52,868 nucleotides of DNA from Stentor roeselii (Eukaryota; Ciliophora; Heterotrichea; Heterotrichida; Stentoridae), in the NCBI GenBank assembly GCA_006503475.1, contig RSEH01000297.1, forward strand, positions 1-52,868, in the 5' to 3' direction. A program made the position numbers and the translations under genes. Position 1 is the first letter of the stretch; every line of letters begins with the position of its first letter. Of the stretch, positions 51,990 to 52,868 are shown piece by piece. The notes under the pieces were generated by a model. The model was not told the DNA's origin and did no database searches. It was given only the letters and a program-made list of their open reading frames with translations.

Positions 51990-52868
51990 TTACATACGGT
52001 AAACTTTTGATTTTTTCAATTTATTCCACAAAATCTTCAACCTATTTAAAAATGAAATCAAAGGAACGAAATTTTGAATGAATATCGAAGAAAGAACAAT
52101 AAAAATAATTGTTATTTCAATGATTTCTCCTGCTAAAGAACTAATTTCCCATAAGTAAACATAACTCAAAATCATCACAAGAGTTGAGGCTATTTCTCCA
52201 GTGAAGTTCGTAATCATAATCGACCTTTCTTTGAAAGGTTTATAGTAGATCAGAAAGGCTAAAACAACAGCAGAAAATAAAATATTCAGTCCTTCTTGAA
52301 GAAATGGTAAATAATTTAGGTAAACTTGAACAATACCGAAAACTGCTCGTCTACAAAAAAACAAGAAATAGTAAAGAAAGCTAATGAATCCTCTGTCGTT
52401 TTTAAATTCTAAAAAAAGACTTCCCCATCTTTTTTTTAAGTTTTCAGAGGATGCTGTAATTTTATTGAAGTTCAGGTAAAAAAAGATGAAGATCAATGGA
52501 AGCGTCATAACTGCTAAAATCTAAATAATATTTACAGCTCCTATAAATGCTAAAATAAAGTTGAAATATCCTTCAGATGACTTCAAAACACTCTACTTAA
52601 AACTTACAGATCTCAGCTGCACAAGGCTATATATCAAGATATCCAAATAATTCTGAATCCAAAACCTTAAAAAAAAGTTATACCTGTAATTTTCTAGTAT
52701 TTTCATAGCTTTCAAAGCTATTTTTTCACATCCGCATCTTGATAATGCAAATAAAAATGGCCAAGCCACAATAGCAGTTCCAAAAATCATTAAAATTTTT
52801 CCAGTATTCTTTAAAAACACAGAACTTTCAACTCCATATCTCCTAGCTTCCAGATACGGTGAAGAAGA
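51990..52868 (-). CDS. Multi-pass C-terminal part of a paralogous surface protein (5' end beyond window)
   Basis: Exons 52868-52608, 52592-52536 and 52520-51990 give 282 residues. The frame is open to the window edge, so the N-terminal part lies beyond it. The first residues (SSSPYLEARRYGVESSVFLKN) are identical to the plus-strand gene. The rest is the same membrane bundle (WPFLFALSR, RFWIQNYLDILI, RWGSLFLEFKNDRGF, YYKPFKERS). The tail ends KVYRM after TAA placement at 51990, about 20 residues shorter than its partner. Two 15-nt introns match the partner's positions. Confidence 0.85.
52521..52535 (-). other. 15-nt intron (phase 0)
   Basis: On the coding strand it reads GTAAATATTATTTAG. Confidence 0.88.
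52593..52607 (-). other. 15-nt intron (phase 0)
   Basis: On the coding strand it reads GTAAGTTTTAAGTAG, identical to the dehydratase intron at 36408-36422. Confidence 0.9.

Overview
The window starts at a chromosome end: positions 1-78 are nine copies of the octamer CCCTAACA plus a partial copy. That telomere, the AT-rich DNA, the mostly intronless genes and a set of GT...AG introns only 15 or 16 nt long point to a heterotrich ciliate macronuclear chromosome. The code looks standard: the 2357-residue reading frame at 12417-19490 has about 30 Trp codons and no in-frame TGA, and three genes appear to end in TGA. This favours Stentor (for example S. coeruleus) over Blepharisma, which reads UGA as Trp. 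The species call is an inference; no database was searched.

Left arm (about 1-29 kb): sparse and subtelomeric. It holds a C-rich duplicated segment, a roughly 1.25-kb minisatellite with a 33-bp unit, short direct repeats and several decayed reading frames. Four of the first five intact genes look ubiquitin-related: a B-box protein (2404-2934), a RING-CH membrane E3 (6365-7117), a B-box protein with a C-terminal ubiquitin-like domain (8716-9390), and a pseudokinase fused to a RING plus IBR module (10432-11871). The fifth is a giant TRANK1-like superfamily 1 helicase (12417-19490). Next come a basic protein and an RBJ-like GTPase sharing a 15-bp head-to-head promoter, a two-intron gene of unknown function, another unknown gene, and a phosphonopyruvate decarboxylase.

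Middle (about 30-46 kb): densely packed housekeeping genes. In order: ribosomal protein eL8; an ER HSP90/GRP94 with a one-base frameshift in a His-Asp/His-Glu repeat; a membrane protein and a PH-domain protein packed 3-5 nt apart; an RRM-KH protein; 3-hydroxyacyl-CoA dehydratase; a multi-pass protein; a PPIL6-like cyclophilin; a steroid 5-alpha-reductase-like enzyme; SEC13; two unknown proteins; an AIG1-like membrane protein; and a helical-repeat protein. ER and lipid functions recur (GRP94, HACD, 5-alpha-reductase, SEC13). I see no evidence of coordinated regulation beyond close spacing. A five-copy, roughly 109-bp array carrying a telomere-like octamer lies between the divergent PH and RRM-KH genes.

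Right end (about 47-52.9 kb): two convergent members of a Cys-rich, multi-pass membrane protein family, the second cut by the window edge. They share intron positions and near-identical stretches, forming an inverted repeat. I found no tRNA, rRNA, CRISPR array or recognisable transposase.
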